From positions 2,170,001 through 2,234,000 of the forward strand of contig CP087206.1 of the NCBI GenBank assembly GCA_020912385.1: DNA of 64,000 nucleotides, given 5' to 3'. The translations under genes were made by a program, and so were the position numbers. Each line of letters opens with the position of its first letter. Position 1 is the first letter of the stretch. Shown here one piece after another: positions 21,854 through 33,820 of this stretch. The notes below the pieces were generated by a model. The model ran no database searches. It was given only the letters and a program-made list of their open reading frames with translations, and was not told the DNA's origin. This DNA comes from Neofusicoccum parvum. Its lineage: Eukaryota; Ascomycota; Dothideomycetes; Botryosphaeriales; Botryosphaeriaceae.

Positions 21854-22950
21854 TTAGACCCCATTGCTTCCATTTGTTTCTTTGCCCACTTCAAAATCCA
21901 CATAAGCCATGCCACAGATCCACTCCAGAACTGGCTCGTAAAGTAGCAGCTTGGCTTTTTTCCCACCCATAGCTCCGGACACAGCCACGTAGTTCAGAAC
22001 CTCATGGCCACCATGCCCGGCCTCCTCCTCGACTTCTTCATACGTCAGATTGCGCAACCACTCGTTGTCACCGTCGCAATAATGCTTGAGAAACTTCCTG
22101 TCCCAGTCCTCGTTGATGAGCGGATGTTTCGAGTTCAGCGGATACTCATTCTTCCTAGCCATCTCAATCTCATACTCATCCAGCTCCACAAACAGCCTCG
22201 GATACTGCTTCAGCACGCTCGGCCCAAACGTCTGGTACTCCTTCATCTTGGCCAAAAACGGATCCGCAGGGTCCTCCCCCGCCTGGGCGGGGCTCCAGTA
22301 CGGCGGCCAGTGTGACAAGCCCCCGGTGCACATGAACGCCACGCGACACGCCGCGGGCAGGGCGTCGACGGCGCGGCGCACAGCCTCTCCCAAGGCGTAA
22401 GCGCGGGAGTAGCGGATCAGCGGCGGGGAGAAGACGTTGACGAAGACGGGCACGACGCTGACGCCGGGCGGCAGGCGGCCGTCCAGCTGCATCAGGACCC
22501 AGGGCATCAGCAGGTTCTGGCCGAACTCGGCGGCGCCGGTGCGGGCGGCGTCGAAGCCGTCGGCGACGAGCGAGCGCAGCAGGTGCTCTGCGACTGCCGG
22601 GTTGCCGGCGTAGACGCGCTTGGTCGGCACGCGCAGCGCCTCCATCAGCTGGTCCGCCGGCCCGCTGTGCGCCGCCGCCACCCCCACCGCGATGCTCGGC
22701 ATGTTGGTGCGGAAGAAGTTCTCGAAGTGGTCGTCCAGGAACGCGATGATGACGTCCGGCGCCGCGTCGACGAGCGTCTGCCCCAGCGCGAGCGTGGCGG
22801 CTTCGGTGCGCGCGCGCGCGTCCGGAGACGCGGTTTCGGGGAAGCCGATGGCGCCTGTGGGTGGAGGATGTTAGTGGAGGCTGTTATGGGAGCGTTTGGA
22901 GACAGACCAGGGGCATGGGAAAGCCCGACAGCGGCGACTACCTTGCCCAT
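21854..22950 (-). CDS. Extradiol ring-cleavage dioxygenase, LigB (class III) type
   Basis: This non-heme Fe(II) enzyme is expected to open a catechol-type ring. Two exons (22950-22908 and 22854-21854) give 347 residues. The start MGKVVAAVGLSHAPG is followed across the intron by AIGFPETASPDARAR, as in the LigB fold. Candidate metal ligands are His12 (GLSHAPG), His57 (FLDDHFENFF) and a Glu near residue 299 (GGHEVLNYVAVSGAMG). The acid/base His is near residue 196 (CTGGLSHWPPYW). Residues 12 and 196 fall close to LigB His12 and His195 of bacterial protocatechuate 4,5-dioxygenase (numbers from memory). No LigA-like small subunit is seen in the window. Neighbouring monooxygenase, aldolase and transporter genes support aromatic degradation. 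The substrate is unknown. Confidence 0.85.
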
Positions 22951-23443
22951 TTTGCCGGTAAGATGGTGTACAGAGGTGTTCTGAGTGTCGTTTTCAGCGG
23001 TGGCTCATGCCAGAAAAACATTTCATTGTTAAATCAGCCTCCGGTTGAGAATCCGTTGCGACGCGGCATAGCTCACATCATGCGACATCCAAAAGTGAAG
23101 TGGGCACAGGAAGAGGGGAGCGGAGTTGAGCGGCTGCAGGGTGTGGAGATAAGCGCTTTAGCTTCAGAGTGGGGATGAGGGGCATCCGCCCGGGGCTGAT
23201 ACTGTATCACTGTCCGCACTCTGACCCCACCAACCTCGCTGCAGGATTCCATGCCATTGTGAGTGCTATCAATTGTATCATGATACTGGCGCAGATACAA
23301 TTCATGATGCTTGCAAAAACGAACAGTCTCATCCATTCCGAATGCTGCACACTGTGATTCGCAATTGGTAGGGTAGCAAGGAGAATTGGGGACGTTCTCT
23401 GCGCCGTAAACACGTTCCGAGAAGTGTACTTCTTCTTTCGGGA
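22951..23443. other. Intergenic region, no gene seen
   Basis: The upstream region of the dioxygenase and the 3' end of the LPMO gene, both on the minus strand. No recognisable gene, repeat or RNA. Confidence 0.4.
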
Positions 23444-24611
23444 TTAACCAAAGATGTCATCCTGCGCACCAACCTTCCAGCCACACTTTTCGCTGTAGGT
23501 CGGGAACTTGCCGTTGGGAACCTCGACATTGTTGCCGTCTTGCTCTAAAGCGTATTCGAAGGCATTAGTACAGATATCGTGGCCAGTACACCCCAATACA
23601 GGCTTTCGGATCAGCGACTTACGGTTCCATGCAACCATTTGTTTGGCGCCTTGTACACACTTCGAAGAGTCATCCTCGCATAGTACGGGTGGCTGCGCTT
23701 TGGAGAGCGGGGTTGTCGACGTAGCGCCTGTGACCTGGCACTTATATCCTTGCATGTACCTAGTGTTGTAGTTTAGCTGGTCGGCATTCTTGACGTTAAG
23801 CATAAACGAGGAAGAACGCACATGTTCGGCTCGCCGCAACCGTTAGCTACCCACAGCCACGCGCAGGTGCATCCGGTGGGCGGACAGGCGGGCAGCGCAG
23901 TGGGGACGTCGTAGGTAGCGATACGCTTCCAGGGCGTGCTAAACATACCTCGTTAGCGCTGGCACAGACTTATCCTCCTCACGCATACGTAAGAAAGCGC
24001 GAGAACTCACTGATCCAAAACCGAAAACACAACCAAATCCTCCATGGCAATGGCGTTCAGATCACTCTCGTACGCAATAGCCCACGCCGTCCCCGCCGCC
24101 ATGCTCTGGTTCTGCGTATGCATGAACCCATTCGGAATGCAGCCCTCGCCCTCCGATCCGCCGTTCCAGTCCTCCGGGTGGTCGGCGCCGTCGGGCCACT
24201 CGCTGGTGCGCGTCCCGTCCCAGGACAGCGTCGTGAAGGCGCGGTTATTAGCGAGCTCAACGGTAAAGGACCCGCCGGCGGGCAGCTCGAGAAAGTCGCC
24301 GTCGTCCGGCGGGAACGACGAGCAGCCGCGGTCGGCTTGGAACCACCACTGCGACTTGGGGAGATCGTAGAGCGGAGGCACGGGCGCGCTGTTGTCCTGG
24401 TCATTCACGCCGTCCACGGTGCCGTTGCGGCAGTACATTCCTGGACCCCACTGGAGGATGATTAGTGTTATGTGTCCAGAGGGCTCAGCTGTGAAGCAGT
24501 CCTTTTTGAGAGATAGAACAGCTTTCATCTATAGTTCATTCAACTTACAGCTGCGATGTGAGCTCGGGCGAAGCCCGCGGCTGCAAGAAGCGTGATAAGA
24601 GAGGTTTTCAT
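23444..24611 (-). CDS. Secreted AA14-like lytic polysaccharide monooxygenase
   Basis: This is a copper-dependent oxidative polysaccharide-cleaving enzyme. Five exons (24611-24549, 24450-24011, 23938-23822, 23759-23623, 23544-23444) sum to 285 residues. The signal peptide [17 protein letters not shown] ends just before His, so the mature protein would begin HIAAWGPGMYC with the N-terminal His of a copper brace. An intron falls inside this motif and rejoins cleanly. Later landmarks are [54 protein letters not shown], a Cys-rich [20 protein letters not shown], and the C-terminal GAQDDIFG. The pattern resembles the AA14 family first described as xylan-active in Basidiomycota. That assignment rests on remembered sequence, and activity on xylan is not certain. 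Confidence 0.78.
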
Positions 24612-25618
24612 AGCGTAACGAAGCTGCTGTCGAGTAGTATCCTATTTCCGGAAAACAAGGCGTTCACCATCGGACTGGATCGTTCATACATCGAGGACGT
24701 CACTGGCTTTTATAGCAATGGATGGTGCGGTTGATTTGAAAGTGGAGTGCTCTCCGTAGTACGTTGATTTGGTCCTGCCAAGCAAAATGTTCATGTGCTG
24801 TGGTTTATTGATGAGTCTTGGTGCAAGTGATGCGAAAGGGCGGAGGATTGTGGTGAAACATACGACTAACCGTGTGTCTTCAGTCACGCTTCTGGATTTT
24901 TGTTTTTCCTTCTCTTTTTCTGAGAGCGACATGGCCTTCAGTGGTCCCAGGCGTGAGAAGGTGCATCCACTTCAGGGCCGCTCGGACACTCATTTTCAGC
25001 TCGGCTATCTGTTTTGGGGATCCCCATGTCAGCGGTAGACCGATTTGGGCAGGTGCCGTTCATATGCGGGACCAGTCAGCAAGCTGGAATCAAATTAAAT
25101 CACCTTTGTCATTGGGGCTCCACATGCACTTCCAAGAAAACATACACCATGTCGGCAATAGCGTTTCGCGGACCGGGCCGGTTGGAGAGGACGAGGCCTT
25201 GCTCCCCATAACACCACCGCTTAGTCACCTCCCCAATACGCTCGCACGTCTCGCTACAGTTCTGGCGGTGTGGAACGATGAAGGATTCACGCCGTCTGGG
25301 TCTGAATGTTGAGGTGGTGTTACGCTCAGATCATCACGAGCCCATCCTTCGAGGTCATGATGTCTTTGATCATAAGGGCGGCAGCACAGCTTGCGCAAAG
25401 TATGCTACAGCAGCCCCGTCTTGGTTACTGATATGTCAATACACCTCCAGCGATACGAGAGCCTTCAGCAAAGATCATATACGGCTTCGTAGAGAACAAT
25501 AAAATTCGGAGACCCAGAGATATTGCAGCTGGCATGCCACGCTCTGCACCCACCTGGCGATCATTTGTGCAAAAGAATGTCCACCATGCGGTCGGTTGTT
25601 CCCATCATCTTAGCTCGA
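24612..25618. other. Intergenic region between LPMO gene and PKS 3' end
   Basis: A kilobase without a recognisable gene. Apart from the LPMO promoter element I see nothing convincing. It separates the catabolic block from the biosynthetic block. Confidence 0.45.
24707..24714 (-). promoter_or_regulatory. TATA box of the LPMO gene
   Basis: TATAAAAG on the minus strand lies about 100 bp upstream of the start codon at 24611. It is a motif match only. Confidence 0.45.
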
Positions 25619-28600
25619 TTATCCATGTTTAGCTCTCAAAGATTCCAGTGCAGTATTTCCAAGCTCTTCAAGTGTACTGCATTCTGTCAGTTGCGATATT
25701 CAACAAGTGCAAGAGGGAAACGTACGACTTCATAATCTCCGGGACGGGACTGTCAAAGCCGAGTTGTTGGCGGCACCAGTTGCGTAGCTCGATGGAGACG
25801 AGCGAATCAATTCCCATCATGTTAAGGGGCTGATCAAAGACAATGTCCTCGGTTGAACGCAACAAGTAGCCACACAGCGTCTTCCCAATCTCCCTGGCCA
25901 GAAGTCTGGCAGCTCCGGAGTCCGACAGCACTGCGTTGTTGGCAGTGACCGAAGCGAGGAAGACCTTCAGAGTCTGTGCATCATCCACATCGGCTGTCGT
26001 AGCTGATTCTTGCTTCTCCAGGTTTCTGTAGATGGCCAGGCGTGCGTCACGCTTCCAGTTCAGCCTGTTGGAAGGATCCGACAGAGGTTTCAGTGACCGG
26101 AAGCCTACGCCAAACGTTGAAGGATTTGTGAAAGCCGCCAAAGGAGAGTCGGCGTCTTTCGATGGTGGCGCAGATCTGACAATGGTAAGCTCTAGGGCAT
26201 CCAAGACTTGTTGCTCTCCTAATAGCGTTGCGTTGATGGAGTGAAATTGGTCGGCGACGCCGGCACTGCAGGCCACATACCCGACATCCTCGACTGGGCC
26301 GAGGTCGAGAGCAGAGGCGGGCAAACCCAAGCTGTGTCTGTATTGAACAAAGTGATCGAGGAACGTGTTCGATGCAGCGTAATCCGCATGGCCCCACTGC
26401 CCGACAAGCCCGCTTGATGAGCTGAAAAGCACGAAAAAGTCGAGCGGCTTCTCAGACAGGGCGTCGTGCAGGTTCCAAGTCCCTGTGACGCGCGGGCCCA
26501 TGACGGCCTGCCAGTCGTCAAACGTCATGTCGCGCGTAGGGCCACTCTGCAAACCATGTCAGCTACTTTTCCTGTCCGCTCTCTACCAAATACATACCTT
26601 CATCACCATGGCCATCTGGAGCACGCCTGCGACTGGCTTCTTCGCCTGCTCGATGGCCGTCCGTACCACTTCAGCGTTCTCAACTGGGCCTGTAAAGATC
26701 TGTGTCGAGCATCCCATGACCTCAAGCTCGCGCAAGAAGCAAGCGTTGGAAGTGTTCCTGCCGGACCGAGAGATGAACACAAAATGCCGAGCCCCATTCT
26801 CCGCCATCCAGCGGGCGACGGACTGGCCAAGCCCACCCAGACCACCAGCCATTACGTACGAGGCATCTGCACGGAGGACCAGCCGCGGTTTCCGAGAGAG
26901 CTGTTGCTTGACAGAGATCCAATGCATCCTGCCAACATGCACCTGCCCGTCGGCAATGGCATACTCGAAATCTGGATCCACTGGCCCGCTCTTGTCTCGT
27001 CCCTGGAACTCCTTGAACACCTGAACCAGAGCCTCATAATTTTCCTCATCTCTTCCGCTGCCTACTTCGACAGTAGCCAGCTCAGCATTGAGCTCATACC
27101 GCACTGTCCTGGCCAGTCCCAGGATCTTTGCGTACCGCGGATCCCGACAGCGGACCTGAGAAGCACGCGTGACCCACAACGCCCCTCCAGCCTTGCCTTC
27201 AAGCGCAGAGACGAACCTCATCAGGTCGCCAAACTCGGCAGCCAAGACCTCGTCCAGGAACGGGCGCTCCAGCTCCAGCAGCGACACGACGCCGTGGCCC
27301 TCTGGCAGCGCGTCCGCCAGCCCGCACCACGCCACCGCATATCCCGCCCGCTCGAACGCCCTGGCAACCTCCTTCGCGCGGCCACTCACTTCTCCATCAT
27401 GCAGAAGCGCCACCCTGCCCGGCTCCGGCTGCGCGCTTCTCTCAACCCCACGCGCCGTGGTGATCATGTTCGCATTCGTGCAGTACGGCAGCGCATCGTC
27501 GTACGCCACCACATCCGCGCCCGAGAAGCCCGCAGCCCTCAGCTCCGCATCCCACCTTTCGGGCGCGACGTACGGCTCCACGGGCCTGTCGTCGGCGGCG
27601 CCGAGCCACCAGCCAGGCAGGGTGCCGACGACGAAGTTGATCCACTTGGCGCTGGTGGCGAGCTCCTGGAGCAGCAGCGCGCCGCCGGGCGCCAGCAGCG
27701 TGCGCACGTTGCGCAGCGTGGCGGCGAGCGCGGGCGTCGCGTGCAGCACGTTGGCCGCGATGACCAGGTCGTACGCGCCCGCCGCGAAGCCCTGCGCCGT
27801 CGGGTCGCGCGAGATGTCCAGGACCGCGAAGTCGAGGCCCGCGGCGTCGGCAAAGCGCTCGTGCGCGGCGTGGAAGAAGCCGGACGAGACGTCCGTGAAG
27901 GTGTATTGGGAGTACAGCCGCTCGTCGAAGGCGGAGCGCAGGCCGCGCAGGATGGCGTGCGTCGTGCCGCCGGTGCCGGCGCCGATTTCGAGCACGCGGA
28001 GGAGCGGCTTCTTGTGGCCCAGGTGCTGGAGCAGCGCGCTGTAGTCCCAGGAGTCGAGGAAGCCGTAGAGTGAGGTGAGCACGCCGTCTTCCATGAGGAT
28101 GTCCAGGGGCTCGGCGGTCCCTTCAAAGAGGTCCTTGAAGGCTGCCCGGTTGCGGGAGATGGCAATTGCGCATGCTCGAGCCTCTGTCTCGCAAAGACGC
28201 CGATAAGTCGTCTCCATTTCCTCAGGCTTGGGCAGAATATCGCCGAGAACTTTGTTCTGGCCGTCCCGGACCTCTTGAACGTAGTCGCACAGCCACTCAT
28301 AAAGCTTCTGCAGGTGATCTCGAGTTGCCTTGATCCCTGCCAGTGTTTCAACCACTTCGGCCGCCGAGAGGAAGAAAAGCTTCTCGAGCAGGATAACAAG
28401 CTCTCGGCGACCCTCGGCTGGCTTCATTAAGCTTCCTGGATCCATGAACGTAATATCCTGTTTCCAGTCAACCTGCACTGCTGCAGGAGGTTCAGGCTCG
28501 AGGTCCTTGGTCTTCTCGGCGACTGAGAAAGCGGCGCCTTTGAGGAACAACGATATATCGCCGCTGCTGCTTACCGCAACTGCATCTCCGTTCGGGGCGC

Positions 28601-31600
28601 TCGTCGCTTGTACATTCAACTCTCCGCGAGCCTTGCCGATGTACATCTCGTCGATGGAAGTAGGGGTAGATATATCATCGCAAAGGCGAGGTTGTCCTCG
28701 AATAGAGGCAATCCCGAACATCTGAAACACCTGGTCGATTGTTGCTGGATGCATGGAGTACCTCTCGTCCATCCCCGGTACCTCAGCGCACACAGAGGCG
28801 GCAGCGGTGTTGGAGCACGGATCAGCAGAAATCTGTTTCAGCGCTTTGAAAGGGCCAGAACGGCCGGAGCCAAGTTTCTGCATCGTCCGGTACCATCGAG
28901 CCGCATCGACAGGCCGTGCAAGTGGTGGCACTGTGACGGAATCCGGCAACGAATCGATTCGGCCAGCCTTGACCTGACCCCAGCAGTGCTTCGTCCACGA
29001 GGTACCAGCGAGACAGGACACCGCAAAGTCGTACCACCCATCCTCCGACTTCTGGAGAATTGTCATAATTTCCACCGAGCGCTCTTCTTCAAGGACCAGA
29101 GGTTTCTCGAACATGACGCCTCTGAGACTGTAATCGGCGTCTCCGCCGAGCTGACAGACTGCCTCTCCGGCCATGGCAACATACGCGGCCGCCGGGAACA
29201 CAATCTCGTTCCCGACCCTGTAATCCCTCAGCCACGGCACGTCGCTGAGCTCGAGGACGTTCCGCCACGCCGGCCGCGTGTCGTTCCACTCCAGGGACGG
29301 GGTGCCGAGGATCTCGTGCGGAAACGCCCTCCGCTGTCTCCACTCGCGGGCCGTCCTGCCTTCATGCCAGAACCTCTCCTTGTGGTGCCAGGGATAGTGC
29401 GGCAGGTCGGTCAAGACGCGGCCCTGCGGGCAGACGGCGCCGAAGTCTACGGGCACAGAGTGAAGGAACAGCTTTCCGACGGCGTCGAGGATGCTGGCAG
29501 TTGAATCCTGGCCGCGGGAGATAGTCGAGACGTATGCAGGGCTCACACTGGCATCTCTGAAGATCTGACGGAGCGGTCCGGCAAGTGCTCCGTGCGGTCC
29601 GATCTCGAGGAAGATGCGGTTCTCGCCGCCCATTTCGTCCAAAAGGGCCCGCACGCCGGTCTCGAAGCGGACTGGGGACTCGAGGTTGAGCCGCCAGTAC
29701 TCTGCGTCCAGGTATCCCCGTCCTTCAATGTCGGCACCGTACACGGTCGAGAAAAAGGGGATGCGTGCCGGTTGTGCGTTGAGCAGCGGAGAGATGATGT
29801 TCTGGTAGCTTTCTCCGTAGTCCTTCATATGATCTTCACGCGGCGTCAGCTATAGTTGTGCTTCGGTCCACAAGAGAAACTCACGGGAATGGTATGCCTG
29901 CAGCACCTTCATGTGGCGGACAAAAGTGTCCGGTTGCTCCCTTGCGATGGTCTGCACCACGGCGTCGACGGCCTCCTTGTCGCCGGAAATAGTGACGCTG
30001 GCGCTGCTGTTCTCGCAAGCGACCACAACGCCGTCAACGAGGAACGGCTGCACTGCCTCAGCTCCCATACCTACCGCAGCCATTGCTCCCTGGCGCTTCT
30101 GGTTCTTGGCGGCTTGGCCTCTGAAGTAGGCCGCGATGATTGCTTCCCCGGCGGACAGTGCGCCCGACACGTAGGCGGCACCGATCTCGCCGCTCGAGTG
30201 GCCGACGACGCTATCGGGCGCCATGCCGAGCTCCGCCCAAAGGTTGACGAGTGCGATCTGGAGCGCTGTGCACAGCGGCTGCGAGAACTCCGGTTCGTGT
30301 ATGCGACTCGATGCCGGGTCTTTTAGTAGCTCGGCTATGCAAGTCAGTAATCGTCCGTCCCTCAGGGTTGCGTGGAGAAACTTACCTCGAATGGTCCACT
30401 GCGGGGGACATTTGAGTGTAGCGAGGAAGCTATCAAGTTGCTGGATGGTTTCTGAGACGATTGGAAAGGTCTCGATGAGTGACTTCCCCATCTCCGGCCA
30501 CTGCGCCCCCTGGCCAGTGAAGACATATGTAATCGAGGGAACGGAACCTGCTTTCCCCTTCATAATCGGAACGTCCTCTGGAATGTTTGGGCTGTCCACA
30601 ACAACGTACGCGCGGTGGCGCAAGTGTTCCCGCCGTCGCGCCAGCGTGTAGGCTAAATCGGCCGTCGAGTTGGGGTGGCTGTCGAGGTAGCCTCGATAGT
30701 TCCGGACCATGGCGTCCAATGATTCCGGTTGGTTGGCCGAAAAGACAAGTATGTGTGCTAACGAGTGCTTCGCAGCGCCATTGCTCACGCTATGGCCTAT
30801 GTATGAGGATGCCGACTCCAAGATGGCGTGCGAGTTCGCCCCACCAGCGCCGAAGCAGTTCACGCTGACACGGTGCGGACGGTTCTTGGGCCAGGGAGTA
30901 GCTTCCAGAGGAACTGTCAGGTTTGCTTCCTTCCACGGAACTGCTTCCAGTCAGCTGGGGAACCTTTCAGTGTTCGACATACCTACTCTTGGGATTTGGG
31001 GTCTTGAAGTTGATGTTGGGAGGGATCGTCTTCTTTTCCAAGGCCAGAACAGCTTTGATCAAGCCGGTAAGTCCGCTAGCACCTTCTGAGTGGCCGATGT
31101 TGGGTTTGATCTAATGCTGTTCTTAGTACTCGTCATCAAAATAAAAAGGGAGCTGCGTACCGATCCAATGAAGGTTCCCTTCTCACCAAGTGCTCGAGCA
31201 ATCGCCATGACCTCCAGAGGGTCGCCCACCGAAGTGCCTGTCCCGTGGCACTCAACAAAGGGAGTCCCAGCCAGCTCGGAGTCAAGGCCACATGACGCAT
31301 ACGTGTCTCGGATCAAGGCTTCCTGCGCTTTACTACTGGGAGACGTGAGGCTGGCACTTCTGCCACAGGCATTGATGCCAGTGTTCCGAATGACGGCTCG
31401 AATCGGATTCCCATCTCGAACGGCGTCATCCAAGCGCTTTAGGTATACCGCATTGATTGCTTCGCCCCGTCCATAGCCGTCGGAGTTGGCATCAAAGGTT
31501 CTGGACCGGCCTTCCTTTGAGATAATGCCCGTGTCGGACATGGCAATGGACATCGATGGGGTGAGAATGAGGTTGGTCCCCCCGACAACAGCGCCATCGC

Positions 31601-32275
31601 ACTGTCTCTGCCGGAGCGCTTCGCACGCAAGGTGAACTGCAATCATGGAAGACGAGCAGCCAGTCTTCACCGTGAAACTTTCGTTGCGAGTGAGCGATGG
31701 TATGCGAGTAAGGAGAGAGAACAGCCCTACCTTGGCCCTGTAAAATCATACTCAAACGAGACTCGATTCGAGAGCATGAAATCCCCTTGACCAGTCATGT
31801 TGTACTGGCCACTGGCAGACTTATCCGTATTCTGGAGCTCTAGCCAGTCTTGACCGAAAGTGCCAACGTAGCAGCCGATCTTACTTCCTTTCCATGATGA
31901 TTCTCCGGCCGACTCGAGCGCCTCTCTGACAACTTCCAGAAGCAACCGCTGTTGTGGGTCTGTACGCTCGACTTCTCTCCGCGTCATGGAAAAGGAAGCT
32001 GCATCGAATTGTTGGATGTCGTCTCCAGACAAGAAATATCCATGCTGCATCTTGATGGTGCCGGACTTTGGTTGCTCTGCACTGTAGTAGCCGTCCGAAT
32101 CAAATCGATCCTTTGGGATATGGGAACGAGCGTCACGTTTGTTGACCAGGTAGTCCCAAAGGGTCTCCGGATCCTCTATACCGCCAGGCAGCCGAAGGCC
32201 CATGCCGCACACAGCGATCGGGCTTCTGCTCATGCTCCCCTGGTGATATCCATTGCCAAATTCGTGGGAACCCAT
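25619..32275 (-). CDS. Highly reducing type I PKS lacking an ER domain (KS-AT-DH-MT-KR-ACP)
   Basis: Eight exons (32275-31731, 31677-31161, 31110-30987, 30940-30386, 30334-29885, 29833-26598, 26546-25726, 25676-25619) sum to 2,101 residues. KS: active Cys near 188 ([15 protein letters not shown]), [12 protein letters not shown] and [24 protein letters not shown], and Ser near 625 in [13 protein letters not shown]: the usual His of the LxDHxV motif is Tyr ([16 protein letters not shown], near 937), although the Asp in HPATIDQ is kept. [13 protein letters not shown] near 1346. The structural KR half runs straight into the catalytic KR ([13 protein letters not shown] near 1727; [14 protein letters not shown] near 1864), with no enoyl-reductase domain between. 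ACP: phosphopantetheine Ser near 2055 ([14 protein letters not shown]). No trans-ER gene is seen nearby, so methylated, beta-hydroxy or unsaturated product units are expected. The product is unknown. Confidence 0.93.
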
Positions 32276-33820
32276 AGTAGAAAACCGAAGTATTGAAAGT
32301 AGAGTGTCTTGTTGCAGCGAGTTCAATCAAAGAAGTAAGAATCTTCGAGTGGGGCGGAGCTTTCTGAGTCTCACATCAATGATATTAATACTTCAACTTG
32401 TTCTTTCAGAATTTTAGCAGTTATCACAGCAAGCAATTGCCGGTTATGCATACCGTAACTCCAAGCATGTTTGTCATGATCTACAAAACCGCCAAGTCGA
32501 GCCTTGCTTTTGGTGCCTATCGAGCGAGGTACGTCCGCCTTGCTTTTACTCTACAGCAAACGGTCCGATGCGCGTTGCTATCGCTAAGGATCAATGTCGT
32601 ATTGCGAGACTAGATCAGTCGACTTATACATTTCCGGAATACCTTGCTTGGTGCATGTCTTGATATCGGTGGGTAGTGCAAAGAGCGGACCAATGTCCGC
32701 TCAGCCAGGTTGATGCGATTGACCAGGGATAAAGAGACCCTGTAAAGAGGCTCGGCTGCTCAAACGCCTAATCGTCGCCACCGTGTGGATCTCTGTTCAG
32801 ATTGTACGCGGGTGCGCCAATAATCCGAAGCGGATCGCCATCAGCAGGAAGTCGGGCTTTTGACATCATTCTTGGGCGGCGACGATGTTGTCGTCAACGC
32901 TCGGCGCCTATGCCGCCAGTTCCGCGCGCGTCGCCAAGATTCGGCAGTCACTGATGCACCGTGAACATCGTTGTCGGAATGCTACAGAGATATACATCAA
33001 GCACTACTCGACACGTCACCCCAGAAGAGCCTGTCAAAACCACATGGTAGTCCATATTCAGTACACGCGGTGGCGGGAAGGAGTGCGGCTCGACCCGAGG
33101 CTGTCCCCGAAGCTAAACTGGGTTCCAGACGCACCTTTTCTCTGAGACATAAGATATGGAAAGATAGACGATCCCTTTGTCTGACCAGGTTTTGGAGCCT
33201 TCCAGCCGCAGCGGCGGCTCGGAGGTGTTCACCATTCAAGGCTCAAACTAGCTAGTTCCGGCGCGGACGGAGTCAGTGTCCAAATAGACTTTCACTTTTG
33301 AAACCTGTCTTTCCCGAAGACCTGCCGCCATATTTGTTGCAATGGTTGACCGCCCAGGAGAACAGCACGATATATCCAATAAGGAAACGACTTTAACATT
33401 GTAACCTGAGCGCCAGTGTAGATCAACTACTGAGGAGGGCTTATATTCACTAGTGAAAAATTGATTGATGACATATCCCCACACTCCATGAGTCGTTTAC
33501 GTGTTCATTGCACGACTCGCTATTGCAGGGGTCAATGAGACATTCAAAGTGTAAGTCAGCCACCAGAACGTTCATCACGACACGCTGGCTATAGATTGGG
33601 GTCTTGATTTCCGAAACGTTGGTTTTCTCCATGCAAGAACCAAATAGGTTTACCCTTCAACGTTCAAAGATTTGAACTCGACGAATTGTCCCTCCAACGG
33701 ACCTCGTTAGAAGGCTTCTAACGAGCGCTAAACTACTTTCGGATTTTCTAATCGGGCTACATGCTTGGCGGGAACTTTCACCTTTCAACAGCATCTTCCA
33801 AGATCAATTGCCAGTCCGAT
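32276..33820. other. 1.5-kb intergenic region upstream of the PKS
   Basis: No recognisable gene. It should contain the PKS promoter. A perfect 11-bp inverted repeat with a 1-nt spacer lies at 33703-33725, near the 3' end of the decayed flavin oxidase. Confidence 0.45.
33703..33725. repeat. Perfect 11-bp inverted repeat with 1-nt spacer
   Basis: CTCGTTAGAAG is followed by G and then CTTCTAACGAG. It could form a hairpin or bind a dimeric protein. It lies about 100 bp beyond the stop of the flavin-oxidase relic. Function unknown. Confidence 0.5.

Noticed and set aside
26466..28073. Long open frames on the plus strand opposite the PKS
   Set aside because: They are Arg/Pro/Ala-rich shadows of the GC-rich MT domain and lack any domain signature.
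32276..33640. Small genes between the PKS and the flavin-oxidase relic
   Set aside because: Open frames of 70-95 codons exist on both strands, but none shows a domain, signal peptide or codon pattern like the neighbours.
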